Source: Myotis daubentonii (lineage: Eukaryota; Chordata; Mammalia; Chiroptera; Vespertilionidae). From it: DNA of 64,000 nucleotides. Every line of letters begins with the position of its first letter. Position 1 is the stretch's first letter. Positions 1-11,149 of the stretch are shown one piece after another. A model generated the notes under the pieces. The model saw only the letters and a program-made list of their open reading frames with translations, did no database searches and had not been told where the DNA came from. The position numbers and the translations under genes were made by a program. The stretch lies in contig NC_081844.1 of NCBI RefSeq assembly GCF_963259705.1, positions 29,280,294 to 29,344,293 of the forward strand, in the 5' to 3' direction.

Positions 1-1011
1 ATGGCATTCTCACCTGCATTCCCTTTTGTCCTCTAGGCTCACCTCCCAATTACCTCTTTCTAGATGGGCCTGAGCAGGCTCCTCTATGCTTGTGTAGGAC
101 CCAGTGGGGAGGCTGTGCCCAGGAGGGGGCGGTAAGGGGCAGGCAGGGTGACATTTCTGGTGGGGGAGCCTGACTGAGTGAGGGGAAGGCATGGGTCAGC
201 AGTTGAGGAGAGAGTGCTGGGGCTTTTGTGGTCACAGCATCACCAGAACTGAGTGGGGTGGTGGGGTGGGAATGACAGCCACCATGTTGAGTGGAACTGC
301 TGGTTGCTAAGTGAAACTGGGACTCCAAAGGCCTCATCTAGCCTCTAGATCCTTAAAGACTGTTGAGGGTGGGAAACAAGCACAGGGTTCTGGATCCGGT
401 CATCATGGAAAAAACCCTACAGCCTGGAAATCACCCCAGCACATCCCCCTGGCCCTAGAGCCCCTGGTCCTATAAACTCCCACCTCCCACTTCCAGGATG
501 GTGGGGGAACACATTCACAGCCCACCCCTGTATCCTCCAGCCCCCACTTGCCACAGACTTCCATCGAGGGGAGACTCAAGGACCTTCATCACTCACTAGG
601 TATCCCAGCTGACATCTGCCTGCTGTTCCCTCCCCTGATGTCCGTCTTCTCATTTCTTTTCTTGCCTGTTTTCCCCTTTCTCCTGCCCTGGGTCCGTTGT
701 CCTCATTTCTTTAACAACTGGGGTTGAGTGTGGCTTGAGCACCTATGGCTCTAGGCTGTGAATATTCTCAAGACAACAGGGAGTTGATTTCAGACAGCGA
801 GGAAAGGAGAGCAGGGCAACGTGAGAAGGCCTGGCTGTGATGGGGCCACCAGTAAAGGTCCTTTACATGAGGGTGGTTCATGTCCTGTGTGAACTTAGCC
901 AGGCCATGGAGACCAGCCGTTTGGTGAAATACCAGCTAAATGTAGCTAGGAAGGTATTTTAAAAATGGAATTCACATCTATTGTCAGTTGACTTTAAAAG
1001 CAGTTTACCTT
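1..1011. other. Unassigned sequence, no gene seen
   Basis: I find no open frame with recognisable similarity, no RNA gene and no young repeat here. The short reading frames have low-complexity Pro/Ser composition and no family signature. An ancient, diverged repeat cannot be excluded by eye. Confidence 0.4.
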
Positions 1012-1365
1012 AGCCCAGCCAGTGTGGCTCAGTGCTTGGGCATTGATCTAAAAAACCAGAAAGTCACAGCTTGATTCCAGTCAGGGCACATGCAGCTCCA
1101 TTCCAAGTAGAGGGCGTGTGGGAGGCAGCTGATCAATGATTCTCTCTCATCACTGAAGTTTAGATTTTTCCCTCTGCCTTCTTCTCTGATATATATATAT
1201 ATATAACAGAGAAATATGCTAATTAACTGGGATGATGTAACGGGTCGACCGGACAGGATATTGCATGTGCAGCATTGCGGGAGGGGTGACAGGGGCCTCT
1301 GTGAGGGTGGGTGGAGCCTCGCGATTTCAAATCGTGCTCTGGGCTCCATATATATATATATTTGA
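1012..1365 (+). repeat. Ves SINE with a short Helitron-like insert in its AT-rich tail
   Basis: A tRNA-derived SINE head (agccagtgtggctcagtg, then a degenerate B box gattccagtcagggcaca near 1073) runs to an AT-rich tail at about 1205. The next ~145 bases begin with an AATATGCTAATTAA segment and end with a short palindrome, gcgatttcaaatcgtgc, followed by tctgggctcc. These resemble the 5' segment and 3' hairpin of bat Helitrons. The 11-base aaagcagttta flanks the whole unit near 1000 and 1366, consistent with a target-site duplication. The SINE is clear; the Helitron part is diverged. Confidence 0.65.
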
Positions 1366-1369
1366 TAAA

Positions 1370-2515
1370 GCAGTTTATGTTTGATAATGTGGGCGGGTCT
1401 CATCCAACTTACTGAAGGGATGAAGAGGAAAAAAATAAATCGGGTTTCCTGAAGAAAAAGGGATTTAAGACAGCAGTGTAGAAATTCTAGCCTTCAGATT
1501 AAAGGCTGCATCAACTCAACTGAATCTCTAGCCCACTGGATATTTCAGACTTGCTGAGCCACACAATTGCATGGGCCAACTCCTTAAAATAAACCTCTGT
1601 TTCTCTGTCTTCCCATATACAAATAGATGATCCAGATTAACTATAGATATAAATTAGATACAGAAACCCCTGCCTAATGCAGATGGTCAGGGAAATCTCC
1701 AGTGAAGGCAGGGGTGGGAGGGGGGGCAGTTCTTGAGTCAAGACAAACATAGATGACAAGGAGGAGGTAGAAAAGACTGTTTCAGGCAGAGGGAACAGCA
1801 CATGCAAAGGCCCTGAGATACCTGTTGCAGGGTGAGCGATTGTACAAGGGCTTCAAGATAGTGATATCCACTTAGTGTCTAAGCTCAGGGGATGGCAAGG
1901 TTTTTCTCTAAAGGGCAAGATATAAAATGGAAGCTATTATTAAGGCACTTCCACCCTGTCACGCTGTTTGCTTGGGATGGGCCACAGGAGTGATGGGCGT
2001 GACTTGGGGCCCACTGCTGGAGACATTCTCTGGATGAAGAGTGATCAATCTGAGGCTTGGCAATCTAAGCAGGGGCAGGAGTGGGGGTGACCCCCAAGGC
2101 CAGTTACTCTCTCTGCTCCAGTTCTCAGCCACCCTGTCCCTTCAAAGCCCAGCTCTCTCATCTGGATAGCTGGCCAGAGGCAAGGTGACATATTGAGTGA
2201 CCCACCCCCAGAATGAGATTCATCCACTCAATGCCTTCCAGTCACCAACAGAGGACATTCCAACTTGTTGGAGTGGTCAGTGTGACCCTCACAGAGTGTA
2301 GACAGTGGTCAGGTTTGGGCTGCAGGTCAAGGGGGCAGAGTGGGCTTTAGGGGCAGAGGAGAACCCCCAGCTGTGTCGCTACAGCTCACTGAAGTCCCAT
2401 CCCTGAGAACTGCTCCTGTAGCTGTACAGAAGCAGGAGGTCCACCGGATTGGCCTGCTTATTTTTGCTAATAAGCTCAATGGGAGGCCATTGAAAGATTT
2501 TATATACTTTTTAAT
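1370..2515. other. Unassigned sequence, no gene seen
   Basis: Nothing recognisable was found on either strand. The short reading frames here are not supported by any motif. Confidence 0.35.
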
Positions 2516-2728
2516 TTTGTAAATATATTTTTATAGATTTCAGAGAGAAAGAGAGAGGGAGAGAGGGATAAAAATATCAATAATGAGAGAGCATCATTGA
2601 CCACCTGCCACCAGCACGCCCCCACTGGGGATCCAGCCTGCAATCCGGACATTTGAACTTGACCAAGAATCGAACCATGACGTGGTTCATAGGTTGACAC
2701 TCAGCCACTGAGCCACGCCGGAAGTGTC
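2516..2728 (-). repeat. Ves SINE
   Basis: The reverse complement of the Ves consensus is visible. A T-rich head leads into atttcagagagaaagagaga, then the cctgcc/acgccccc block, and finally the tRNA-like end gccactgagccacgccgg. The element is moderately diverged. Confidence 0.85.
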
Positions 2729-2739
2729 ACTGGAAGATT

Positions 2740-3325
2740 TAAACAGTGGGGAGAAGAGAGCTGCCTTAAATGTTAAAAAGTCTAATGCAGGCCATTTCAA
2801 TTCTAATTATGTAACCCAAAGAATTGAAACCTGGTACCCTGACAAATATACGTGCATGCAGGCTCACAGCAGCATGATGCCCAGTTGCCAAGAGTTGGAA
2901 GCAACTTAATGCACATCAGCAGATGAATGGATACACAAATGTGGTCCTTCCACACAATGGAATACTATGCAGCCATAACAGAGGATCAAAGCACTGATAC
3001 TCACTATGATGTGGATGAACCTTGAAAACATTATACTCAGTGAACAAAGACCACACATCGCATATTTCCAATTTATGAAATATTCAGAACAGGTAATATG
3101 CTAGAGCAAGAATGAAGACTAGTGGTTGCCCGGGGCTGGGAAGATTGGGGAATGGGAAGTAACTGCTTAATAGCTATGGGATTTCCTTTGGGGGCATTGA
3201 AAATGTCTTGGAACTAGATAGAGTTGCACAACATTGTCAATGTATTAAATGCCACTGAGCAAACTCTTTGAAATGGGTAGCTTTAGGATATATGAATTTC
3301 ATCCCAATAAAATAAAATATAAATA
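2740..3325 (+). repeat. Old L1 3'-end fragment
   Basis: The segment carries the typical degraded 3' end of a mammalian L1: text similar to tggaatactatgcagccata (2960-2980), a 'tggttgcccggggctggg' block near 3123, and an A-rich AATAAAATAAAATAT end near 3310-3325. No reading frame is left. Confidence 0.75.
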
Positions 3326-3481
3326 ACTAAGGAAGGTCACACTAACTAGAGGATAGAGAATGAATTGTAACAGGAGGTAAAGCAGGACATGCAGCTGGAA
3401 AGCCACTGCAACCGTCCACACAAGAAATGATGGGAGCCTTAATGTGTCAGTCCATTCGGGCTACTAGAAGATACCCTAGAG

Positions 3482-3715
3482 CAGTGATTTCGAAACTTTT
3501 GAGCTCGGTGTGTCAGCATTTTGAAAAACCCTAACTTAACTCTGGTGCCGTGTCACATATAGAAATTTTTTGATATTTGCAACCGTAGTAAAACAAAGAG
3601 TTCTATTTTTGATATTTATTTTATATATTTAAATGCCATTTAACAAAGAAAAATCAACCAAAAAATGAGTTCGCATGTCACCTCTGACACGTGTGTCATA
3701 GGTTCGCCATCACTG
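3482..3715. mobile_element. Non-autonomous hAT element with perfect 8-bp TSD
   Basis: The element is flanked by identical 8-base copies CCCTAGAG at 3474-3481 and 3716-3723, the hAT target-site length. Its ends are imperfect inverted repeats (left cagtgatttcgaaac, right ggttcgccatcactg). It encodes no protein and would need a transposase supplied in trans. The TSD is unmutated although the left terminus has drifted. Confidence 0.88.
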
Positions 3716-3737
3716 CCCTAGAGTCTAGGGCCTAGAC

Positions 3738-3949
3738 CAACTGTGGGCAAACTACGGCCCGCGGGCCGGATCCGGCCCGTTTGAAATGAATAAAACTAAA
3801 AAAAAAAGACCGTACCCTTTTATGTAATGATGTTTACTTTGAATTTATATTAGTTCACACAAACACTCCATCCATGCTTTTGTTCTGGCCCTCCGGTCTA
3901 GTTTAAGAACCCATTGTGGCCCTCGAGTCAAAAAGTTTGCCCACCCCTG
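3738..3949. mobile_element. Second non-autonomous hAT element
   Basis: The termini caactgtgggcaaac and gtttgcccacccctg are inverted repeats. The flanks gcctagac (3730-3737) and gccgagac (3950-3957) differ at one of eight bases, as expected for an aged hAT TSD. The element is non-coding and was inserted only 14 bases beyond the TSD of the previous hAT element. Confidence 0.82.
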
Positions 3950-4329
3950 GCCGAGACTGAATGGTTTAAACCACAGACCTTTATCTCACACAGTCTGGGA
4001 GCTGGGAGCCAAGATGAGGATGCCAGCATGGTGGGGTTCTGGAGAGAGCTCTGTTCCTGGCTTGCAGATGGCCACCTGTTCTCTGATGGCTCACATGGGA
4101 GAGAGTATCTCTCTCGAGTGTCAACTTATAAGTGTGCTAATCCCATCACTAGGACTTTACCCTCATGACCTAATAATCTCCCACACGTTCCACTCCCAGA
4201 TACCATCACATTGGGGGTTAGTGCTCCACATATGAATTTTGAGGGGCACAACATTCAGTCCAGAGCACTTAGCTCGGGTGGTAGTGCTATCAAGGAGGCG
4301 ACAAGGCCTCGGTGTTTGTCTTCTGGAAG

Positions 4330-5160
4330 GAAAGATTTCCACTATTTGGCTGTGAATAACCCTGCTCTGAACATGGGCGTGCAAATATCACTTGGAGTCC
4401 CTGCTGTCCATAATTCTGGATATAGAACCAGAAGTGCAATTTCTCGATCATATAACAATTCTATTTTGAATTTTTGAGGAATCACCATGCTGTGCTTCAT
4501 TGTGGCTGCACCATTTTACATTCCGAACAGCTCCTCAATCCTTCTTTATTGCGTATTTTGCAGTGGCTCTGTGTATGTTTCATATATAAGACCAGGAGAT
4601 CAAGCTAGTTCATATATTTTTGAAATTAATGTCTTTGCTTTTTTGTCTGCTTAAGCTATCAAGATGAGGAGGGAGGCTTCAAAAATCTCTCTCTTTGGTG
4701 CTGTCATTATCTAATGTAAGGTACTTTACATTCTTTTCTTTAAAAAAAAACCTCACCTAAATATATGTGTTTATTTTTTAATTGACTAGGAGAGGTGAGA
4801 GAAACATCCATCCGTTGCCTCCTGTATGTGCCGCCTTGGGGGATCAAACCTGAAATCTTTTGGTGCATAGCATGACTGAGCCATCAGGCCAGGGTAGTAT
4901 TTTACATTCTTTTTATTTCCCCCCATTCCAGGTCTTCAAATTCTTCACAGCATTTTACACCAATAGCACATCTCAACTCTTACCATCGCGTGTTTGAGTA
5001 GTTTTGTCTTTTTTTCCCTTCATTGATTGTGAGACTATGTTTTTAAGCCCATACACATTTAGAATTGTTATATTTTTATGACAGAGACTTAGTTATCACT
5101 ATTAATGCTTTCTACATTAAAGTCTATGTTGTCTGATAATAACAGCGTTAAACTAACATT
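4330..5160 (-). repeat. Old L1 3' region with an inserted Ves SINE (about 4760-4895)
   Basis: Text such as ttggctgtgaataaccctgc and attgtggctgcaccatttta is the reverse complement of L1 3' UTR sequence shared with other L1 pieces in the window. Within it, 4760-4895 is a minus-strand Ves SINE ending actgagccatcaggccaggg. No intact frame remains. Confidence 0.65.
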
Positions 5161-5189
5161 CTTTCTGGCTACTTAGACCCTTCAATTGG

Positions 5190-5303
5190 CAACTTCAAGA
5201 TAGCTTTGTCCAGAAGGAAGTCGGACGTCCGGAAGATGGCTGGTTGACCCAGTCTAATTAGCATATTATCCATTTATTAGTATAGATAGATTATATAGGA
5301 TAG
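5190..5303 (-). mobile_element. Helitron 5' terminus (reverse orientation)
   Basis: The segment ending gtctaattagcatattatcc...agattatatagga at 5303 is the reverse complement of the Helitron 5' end (TCCTATATAATC...AATATGCTAATTAGAC). I see no matching 3' hairpin to the left, so the copy is probably truncated. Confidence 0.65.
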
Positions 5304-5419
5304 AGTGGCTTAAATGGGGGGGGGGCTTTTTCAGCAGGAAGAGATCCTGTTGGCAGACAAAAACACATAATCCCTATATCTGGACTGATAGCCATATGCA
5401 TTATACTGCCAAAGTGGTC

Positions 5420-5810
5420 CCATATTAGGTTCTTATTGGTCGGATTCTATGCCAGTCTGTGTCAAAAGCTCTGCCTCCTAGGCAGCCATTGGCTCCTGGC
5501 ACTTCACCCAGGTTTGGTTCTGATTGGTTGGTTTCTATTCCAGTCAGCATCTCTGGGCCTATCTCTGGGCCTGATCAAAGAGTTTGGACTGATCTGTAGC
5601 CCATGGAGGCCAGAGAGAAACAGAGGTGGGACTGCTGGCTAAGCCGGGAGAGAAAGAGAGAGGCAATGGTTGATCAACAGCTGCCATAGAGGCTGCGGAT
5701 CAGACCCTGCCTCTCTCTCTGCAGGCCTCTCTCCAGGCCTGATCCCCAGCCCCCTCGACAGTCAGTGCTGGGTCCCCACAGCAACCCAGCACTGACTTCT
5801 TGTGATTGGT
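5420..5810 (-). repeat. Piece of the Helitron-associated ~85-bp repeat module
   Basis: The text from 5430 to 5560 (tcctaggcagccattggct, ctgattggttggtttctatt) is the reverse complement of the ~85-bp units tandemly repeated at 15.2-16.4 kb. The following ~200 bases correspond to the sequence just upstream of that array (14.98-15.18 kb). This is a shorter copy of the same module, with only about one and a half units. Confidence 0.7.
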
Positions 5811-5839
5811 TGAGCCTGAAGTCATTAGGGACCCTGGCT

Positions 5840-6470
5840 CTTATATATATATGTAAATATGTTACTGGATTCTAATTGTTCTTATCCAGCCTGACAATAT
5901 TTGTCTTTAGAGTATTTAGACCAACCCAGTCCAATAGGATTGTAATGTGAGCCATCAATGTAATTTAAAATTTTCCAGCAGACACAAGGTTTTTAAAAAT
6001 GGTGAAATTAAATTTAATAATATATTTTATTGAACAACATATCCAAAATGTTATCTCTTCAAAGTTTGAACCATCTACATTTCAGATACTCCATGACCAT
6101 ATAGGCTCACAGTCACTGTATGGAACAGTGTGGATTTAGACAATCAGTTAATTCTAATTATTGATATGTATGGATTTACTTTGTGCTTTCTGATTATTTC
6201 TCCTTTTCCATCTTGCTTTTCCCTCCTTCCTTGCCTTGTTTTCGATTATTCCTTTTTTGCATCCTAGTCACTTCTTCTTCTTAATAGGGAAATGACCCCG
6301 CCTTATTCCTATGCGTTTGGACACTTCAGGAGATACTTTCATTTATAAATTTAAGCTATCAAAATCTCATGCTGTTCAGTCCTTTTTGGTTCCAAAGCCT
6401 CTGGAATGGTCTTCCTGTATCCACTCTCACCCCCTCCAGGAGGTTCTCCGCACACTAGTCAAAGCGAGAT
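5840..6470. other. Unassigned AT-rich sequence
   Basis: No gene or clearly identifiable repeat was seen. The composition is AT-rich and frames are short. Confidence 0.35.
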
Positions 6471-6475
6471 TTTTT

Positions 6476-8797
6476 TAAAAACAATTTTTTAAATCTTTAT
6501 TGTTCAGATTATACAGTTGTTCCTCTTTTTCCCCCCCATAGCTCCCCTCCACACGGTTCCCACCCCACTCTCTGCCCTTAAAACCTCCCCCCCGCACTGT
6601 CCTCATCCATAGGTGTACGATTTTTATCCAGTCTCTTCCCGCACCCCTACACCCCTTTCCCCCCTGAGAATAGTCAGTCCACTCCCTTTCTATGGCCCTG
6701 ATTCTATTATATTCACCAGTTTATTCTGTTCATCAGTTTATTTATTCACTTGATTTTTAGATTCACTTATTGATAGATGTGTATTTGTTGTTCATAATTT
6801 GTATCTTTACCGTTTTCTTCTTCTTCCTCTTCTTAAAGGATACCTTTCAGCATTTCATATAATACTGGTTTGGTGGTGATGAACTCCTTTAGCTTTTCCT
6901 TATCTGTGAAGCTCTTTATCTGACCTTCAATTCTGAATGATAGCTTTGCTGGATAAAGTAATCTTGGTTGTAGGTTCTTGCTAGTCATCACTTTGAATAT
7001 TTCTTGCCACTCCCTTCTGGCCTGTAAAGTTTCTGTTGAGAAATCCGCTGACAGTCATATGGGTACTCCCTTGTAGGTAACTAACTGTCTTTCTCTTGCT
7101 GCTTTTAAGATTCTCTCTTTGTCTTTTGCTCTTGGCATTTTAATTATGATGTGTCTTGGTGTGGTCCTCTTTGGATTCCTTTTGTTTCAGGTTCTCTGTG
7201 CTTCCTGGACTTGCAAGTCTATTTCTTTCACCAGGTAGGGGAAGTTTTCTGTCATTATTTCTTCAAATAGGTTTTCAATATCTTGCTCTCTCTCATCTTC
7301 TGGCACCCCTATAATTCGGATGTTGGCACACTTGAAGCTGTCTCAGAGGCTCCTTACACTATGTTCATACTTTTGGATTCTTTTTTCTTTTTTCTTTTCT
7401 GGTTGGGTGTTTTTTGCTTCTTCGCATTTCAAATCTTTGACTTGATTCTTGCGATCCTCTAGTCTGCTGTTGGAACTCTGCATAACATTCTTTATTTCAG
7501 TCAGTGTATGCTTAATTTATAGTTGGTCCTTTTTCATAACCTCGAGGATCTCACTAGATTTCTTGATAGTCTCACTACATTTATCAGCGGTCTCACCAGA
7601 CTTCTTGAGGGTCTTACTAAATTTATCGGCGGTTTCTAGAAAATTCCTGAAAAACCTTAAAAGTGTGGTTTTGAACTCTATCTCCAGTAGTTTGCTTTCC
7701 TCCATTTCTGTCATTTGTGTCCTGTTTCTTTGCCTCCGCATTTTTTATGCTTCCCTGTGTTGATAGAGTGGCTTTCTGTGCTAGGTGTCCTATAGGGCCC
7801 AGTGGCTCAGCCTCCCCAATTACCTGAGGTGGACAGTCTTGGTGCACCCCCTTGTGGGCTTTGTGCACAGTCTTGTTGTAGTTAAGCCTTGATTGTTGTA
7901 GGTATCACTGGGAGGAATTGACCTCCAGGCCAATTGGCTATGAGAATCGGCTGTGTCTGCAGTGGGAGAACTTCTGTGTTGGAGACACCCTTCTGGGGCA
8001 AGACTTGCTTCAGTGGGGCTTTGGTGCTCACTGAGTCTGCGCCATGAGTGTGTCCCTTATGGATATGAGGAGTTGTAATCTGGATGGTCTCACTCTGACC
8101 ACTGGGTACACTGGCTTTTGTATTTCTAAGGAGGTGCTAATTTAGCCTCTTCCTGAGGCTACCCAGCAGGAGCCCAGCTATGAAGCAATTCAAGCTGCTG
8201 TGGGGCCTTGGGCCTTCATTTGGATGTTCTGTTCTGGGTTTCTATGATCCAGCTGCAGTTTTTCAGGTAATTTTCAGATTGCAAAGGTCCAGGCCTTTCA
8301 TATGCAAAAGCCTCTGTCCACAGCTTGGGTGGTGCGGGGTCTCAGGGGATCAACAGGGCGAAGCAAACAACTATGGCTGCTCCTCATTTCTGCCCTAAGA
8401 GGCCTAGCTTCTCAGTGTCCTGGTAATAGCTGCAAGCACCTCTGAGAGAAAGCCACCTTCGAGTTCTGACCAATTCCAGACAGTCCAATTTCTCCCCGTA
8501 TGAGTCTGGGTCCCCAGAGACTCACCCGGAACAGGAGTTCAGAGCAGTTGGGAGCTTGAGACTCCCTCCCGATTGAAAAAGACAACCGTGTCCTCAGCTG
8601 CCAGCCCTTTCCATGTGCGCAGCGTCCTCAGCTGCCAGCCCATTCTGCACGCCTCCATACCTCTGCACTTTACTTCCACACCTCCTCTGAGTCTCAGTGT
8701 GCTTTCCACTTCCCTTCTAGTTGTAGAATTTCCACTCGGCCAGCCTTCCTGTCGTTCTGGATGTTGTCTGTTTTGTCTTTTAGTTGTATTTTGTAAG
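6476..8797 (-). mobile_element. HAL1-like (ORF1-only) retrotransposon, 5'-truncated
   Basis: In reverse orientation this begins near the segment tacaactaaaagacagaa and ends at the T-rich tract at 6476-6500, the poly(A) tail of a minus-strand insert. It is the inverted counterpart of the plus-strand copy at 11,981-14,284. The coding part (7450-7760 and neighbouring pieces) matches the L1 ORF1-like N-terminal coiled-coil region, rich in Lys/Glu with a repeated ETADK-type heptad pattern. No ORF2 (endonuclease/reverse transcriptase) sequence lies between ORF1 and the tail. The frame is broken by stops and frameshifts, so the element is dead. Confidence 0.75.
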
Positions 8798-9136
8798 GGG
8801 TATTTTTTAAATTATAAAAGCAATAAGTACAACGAAAATTTCACAAAATGAGAAACCGAGTGTACAATACGAAACATAAACTATAAGGAAGTTATCACCC
8901 CAGCAATGCTTCTAAACTTTTCTCTTTATTTTATTATTTTTTAAATAAATCTTTATTGTTCAGATTATTACAGTTATTGCCCTTTCCGCCCCCCCCATAC
9001 ATCCCCTCCACCCAGTTCCCACCCCACCCTCTGCCATTACCCCCCCACTGTCCTCATCCATAAGTGTACACTTTTTGTTGCCGGGTCATACACATGGAAA
9101 CTGTAGCTATTTCCATTCACTACTTGTCCCTGTGTT

Positions 9137-9911
9137 CAGCCTCACAGGGACCGTCTCAGCCTCACAGGGACCGTCGCGGCCTCACAGAGACCGTCTCAGC
9201 CTCCCAGGGACCGTCTCAGCCTCCCAGGGACCGTCTCAGCCTCCCAGGGACCGTCTCAGCCTCACAGGGACCGTCTCAGCCTCACAGGGACCGTCGTGGC
9301 CTCACAGGGGCTGTCTCAGCCTCACAGGGATCGTCTCAGCCTCACAGGGATCATCTCAGCCTCCCAGGGACCATCTCAGCCTCACTGGGACCGTCTCAGT
9401 TTCACTGGGACCGTCACAGCCTCCCAGGGACCGTCTCAGCCTCCCAGGCACCGTCTCAGTCTCACTGGGACCGTCTCAGCCTCACTGGGACCGTCACAGC
9501 CTCACAGGGATCGTCTCAGCCTCACAGGGACCGTCTCAGCCTCCCACGGACCGTCTCAGTTTCACTGGGACCGTCTCAGCCTCACTGGGACCGTCACAGC
9601 CTCACAGGGATCGTCTCAGCCTCACAGGGACCATCTCAGCCTCCCATGGACCGTCTCAGTTTCACTGGGACCGTCTCAGCCTCCCAGGGACCGTCTCAGC
9701 CTCCCAGGCACCGTCTCAGCCTCACTGGGACCGTCTCAGCCTCACAGGGACCGTCTCAGCCTCACAGGGACTGTCTCAGCCTCCCAGGGGCCGTCTCGGC
9801 CTCCCAGGGGCCATCTCGGCCTCGCAGGGGCCGGCACAGCCTTGCAGGGGCCAGCACAGCCTCGCAGGGACTGTTGCTGTCTTGCAGGGACAATCGCAGC
9901 CTTGCAGGGGT
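9137..9911. repeat. 20-bp minisatellite, about 39 units
   Basis: The unit is close to CTCACAGGGACCGTCTCAGC, with recurrent variants (CTCCCAGGGACC, CTCACTGGGACC, TTTCACTGGGACC). The array ends in more diverged GC-rich units near 9780-9911. Because 20 is not divisible by three, three units (60 bases) give a 20-residue period. All three plus-strand frames stay open for 237 to 366 codons simply because the unit lacks stop codons. I do not regard these frames as genes. Confidence 0.95.
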
Positions 9912-9919
9912 CATCACAT

Positions 9920-10257
9920 CCCACGTTGGGGATAAGGTGCGAGACAGAAGCTCCTCTCGCTGTCTCTCCTGCTTCTCCCTTGCATATTGCCGATGCTGGA
10001 AGTTTCTGAGGGCAGTCTGCAGGTGCTGGACATCATACTTGAACTGGTCAACACACAGTTTTGCATTCTGTATTTTGTTGGGCGGCTTCTTGCTGGACCA
10101 AATCTCCAGGCGTTCTTGCTGGCTGAATATCTGGTATACTTGCTTGGATTTCATTTTCTACTAAGTGCACAGACTGCTTGTCTGCCATCTCCCAGTGTCC
10201 CATGTAAGACTGGATCTGGTGGACCTGTTTGTGCGTTTGCTGGTACAGCAGTTCCAT
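9920..10257 (-). pseudogene. GOSR2: GOSR2 (membrin) processed pseudogene, 5' part only
   Basis: On the minus strand an ATG at 10,257-10,255 opens a frame with the membrin N-terminus ([24 protein letters not shown]). After about 43 codons the frame shifts, and the match continues as [37 protein letters not shown] and [14 protein letters not shown]2 is a Golgi/ER-Golgi SNARE of about 212 residues; only roughly the first 120 are covered, across several normal exon junctions without introns, so this is a retrocopy. The SNARE motif and C-terminal membrane anchor are absent, and the sequence runs directly into the 20-bp minisatellite. It cannot make functional membrin. Confidence 0.88.
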
Positions 10258-10530
10258 GTTGCTGGCCCAGCCGGGTCTGGTTCTGGCTTCCCCTAACCTG
10301 ATTCTGTTTCTTGAGTGTGTCCCTTATGAGTGTGAGGAGTTGAAATCTGCAGTTTGTTGGATTAAGCTGCAAAAGCGCAGTTGGTTTCTTTTGTGCCACT
10401 AGCACAGCTTAGGCGAGGATGTAAACTGAGTAGGGCGGGGTCTCAGGGAATCACCAGGGCAGAGCAAACATCAATGGCATCTCCGCGACTCCTCGCCTCT
10501 CTGCAACTCTGTGTCTCCACGTCCCCGAGT

Positions 10531-11010
10531 GCTATGTACTACAATTATGGTACCAAGTGGTTACTAGAATTATTGGGGCGATCACTTCATAAATTGTATA
10601 AGTATCTAACAACTATGCAGTACATCTAAAACTAATCCTATATAATAAAAGGGTAATATGCAAATCGACTAAATGGTGGAACAACTGGTTGCTCTGATGC
10701 GCACTGACAACCAGTGATCAGACGCTCAATGCAGGAGCTGCCCCCTGGAGGTCAGTGTGCTCCCACAGGGGGAGCTCTGCTCAGCCAGAAGCCGGGCTGA
10801 AGGCTGCCTCTGCAGCAGCACTAAGGATGTTCCACCACAGGCCTAAGCCCTCAGTCAGACATCGCCAGAGGGCTCCTGGACTGGGAAAAGGTTCAGGCCA
10901 GGCTGAGGGCTACTCCCACACCACCCCCCAGTGCACGAATGTCTTGCACTGGGCCTCTAGTATAAAATGATACTGAATGTCAACTGTAATTTTAAATTAA
11001 AAAACTAAAC
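10531..11010 (+). repeat. L1 3' end split by a Helitron
   Basis: The text atcacttcataaattgtata...actatgcagtacatctaaaactaa (10,580-10,635) continues after the Helitron as tataaaatgatactgaatgtcaactgtaatttt (10,961-). Together they form a typical old L1 3' end, interrupted cleanly at 10,636-10,960. Confidence 0.7.
10636..10960 (+). mobile_element. Complete non-autonomous Helitron (HeliBat-type)
   Basis: The element starts with TCCTATATAATAAAAGGG directly after host A (10,635). It ends with a hairpin-forming segment (gtgcacgaatgtcttgcact) and gggcctCTAG directly before host T (10,961). The 5'-TC, the 3'-CTRR end with an upstream hairpin, and insertion between A and T without target duplication are diagnostic. 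It is 325 bp long and non-coding, and depends on a Rep/helicase protein in trans. Confidence 0.93.
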
Positions 11011-11149
11011 ACATTTAATGTATATAGCTCAATGAATTTGAAGATAAGCAAACACCTGTAAAACTGTCACCATAATCAATGCTCTCAGATTTACCATCAC
11101 CTCTACAAATTTTCCTCCTTCCTTCTATTTTGTGTGTGATAAGAACATA

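Larger units (their letters stand above)
3430..4270 (-). repeat. MaLR (MST/MLT1-type) LTR fragment interrupted by two hAT MITEs
   Basis: The flanking pieces (tcagtccattcgggct at 3448 and 3955-4270, ending ...gaattttgaggggcacaacattcagtc) match in reverse orientation the LTRs of the ancient mammalian ERVL-MaLR group. The LTR is split by two DNA transposons at 3482-3715 and 3738-3949. No viral coding sequence is present. The family name comes from pattern memory; the exact subfamily is uncertain. Confidence 0.65.
8930..10530 (-). mobile_element. Composite retroelement: HAL1 5' piece, GOSR2 retrocopy, 20-bp VNTR, HAL1 3' end
   Basis: Read on the minus strand, the parts are in transcription-like order. 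First comes a HAL1 5' region fragment (10,530 to about 10,313, matching 8040-8400 of the neighbouring HAL1). Next is the start of the GOSR2 coding sequence without introns (10,257 to about 9920), then a 20-bp minisatellite (9911 to 9137), a short unmatched link, and a HAL1 3' UTR with poly(A) (9065 to 8930). The layout resembles composite VNTR retrotransposons such as primate SVA. No flanking duplication was found by eye, so assembly by separate events remains possible. Confidence 0.6.

Noticed and set aside
7449..7763. Leu/Ser-rich plus-strand frame resembling a membrane protein
   Set aside because: It is the antisense of the ORF1-like coiled coil of a minus-strand HAL1; the matching frame appears again at 13.0-13.3 kb on the opposite strand.
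9064..10164. Long plus-strand frame (366 codons) rich in Ser/Gln/Pro/Arg
   Set aside because: It is produced by the 20-bp minisatellite, which is open in all three frames, and runs over an antisense GOSR2 retrocopy. There is no domain and no promoter or splice context.
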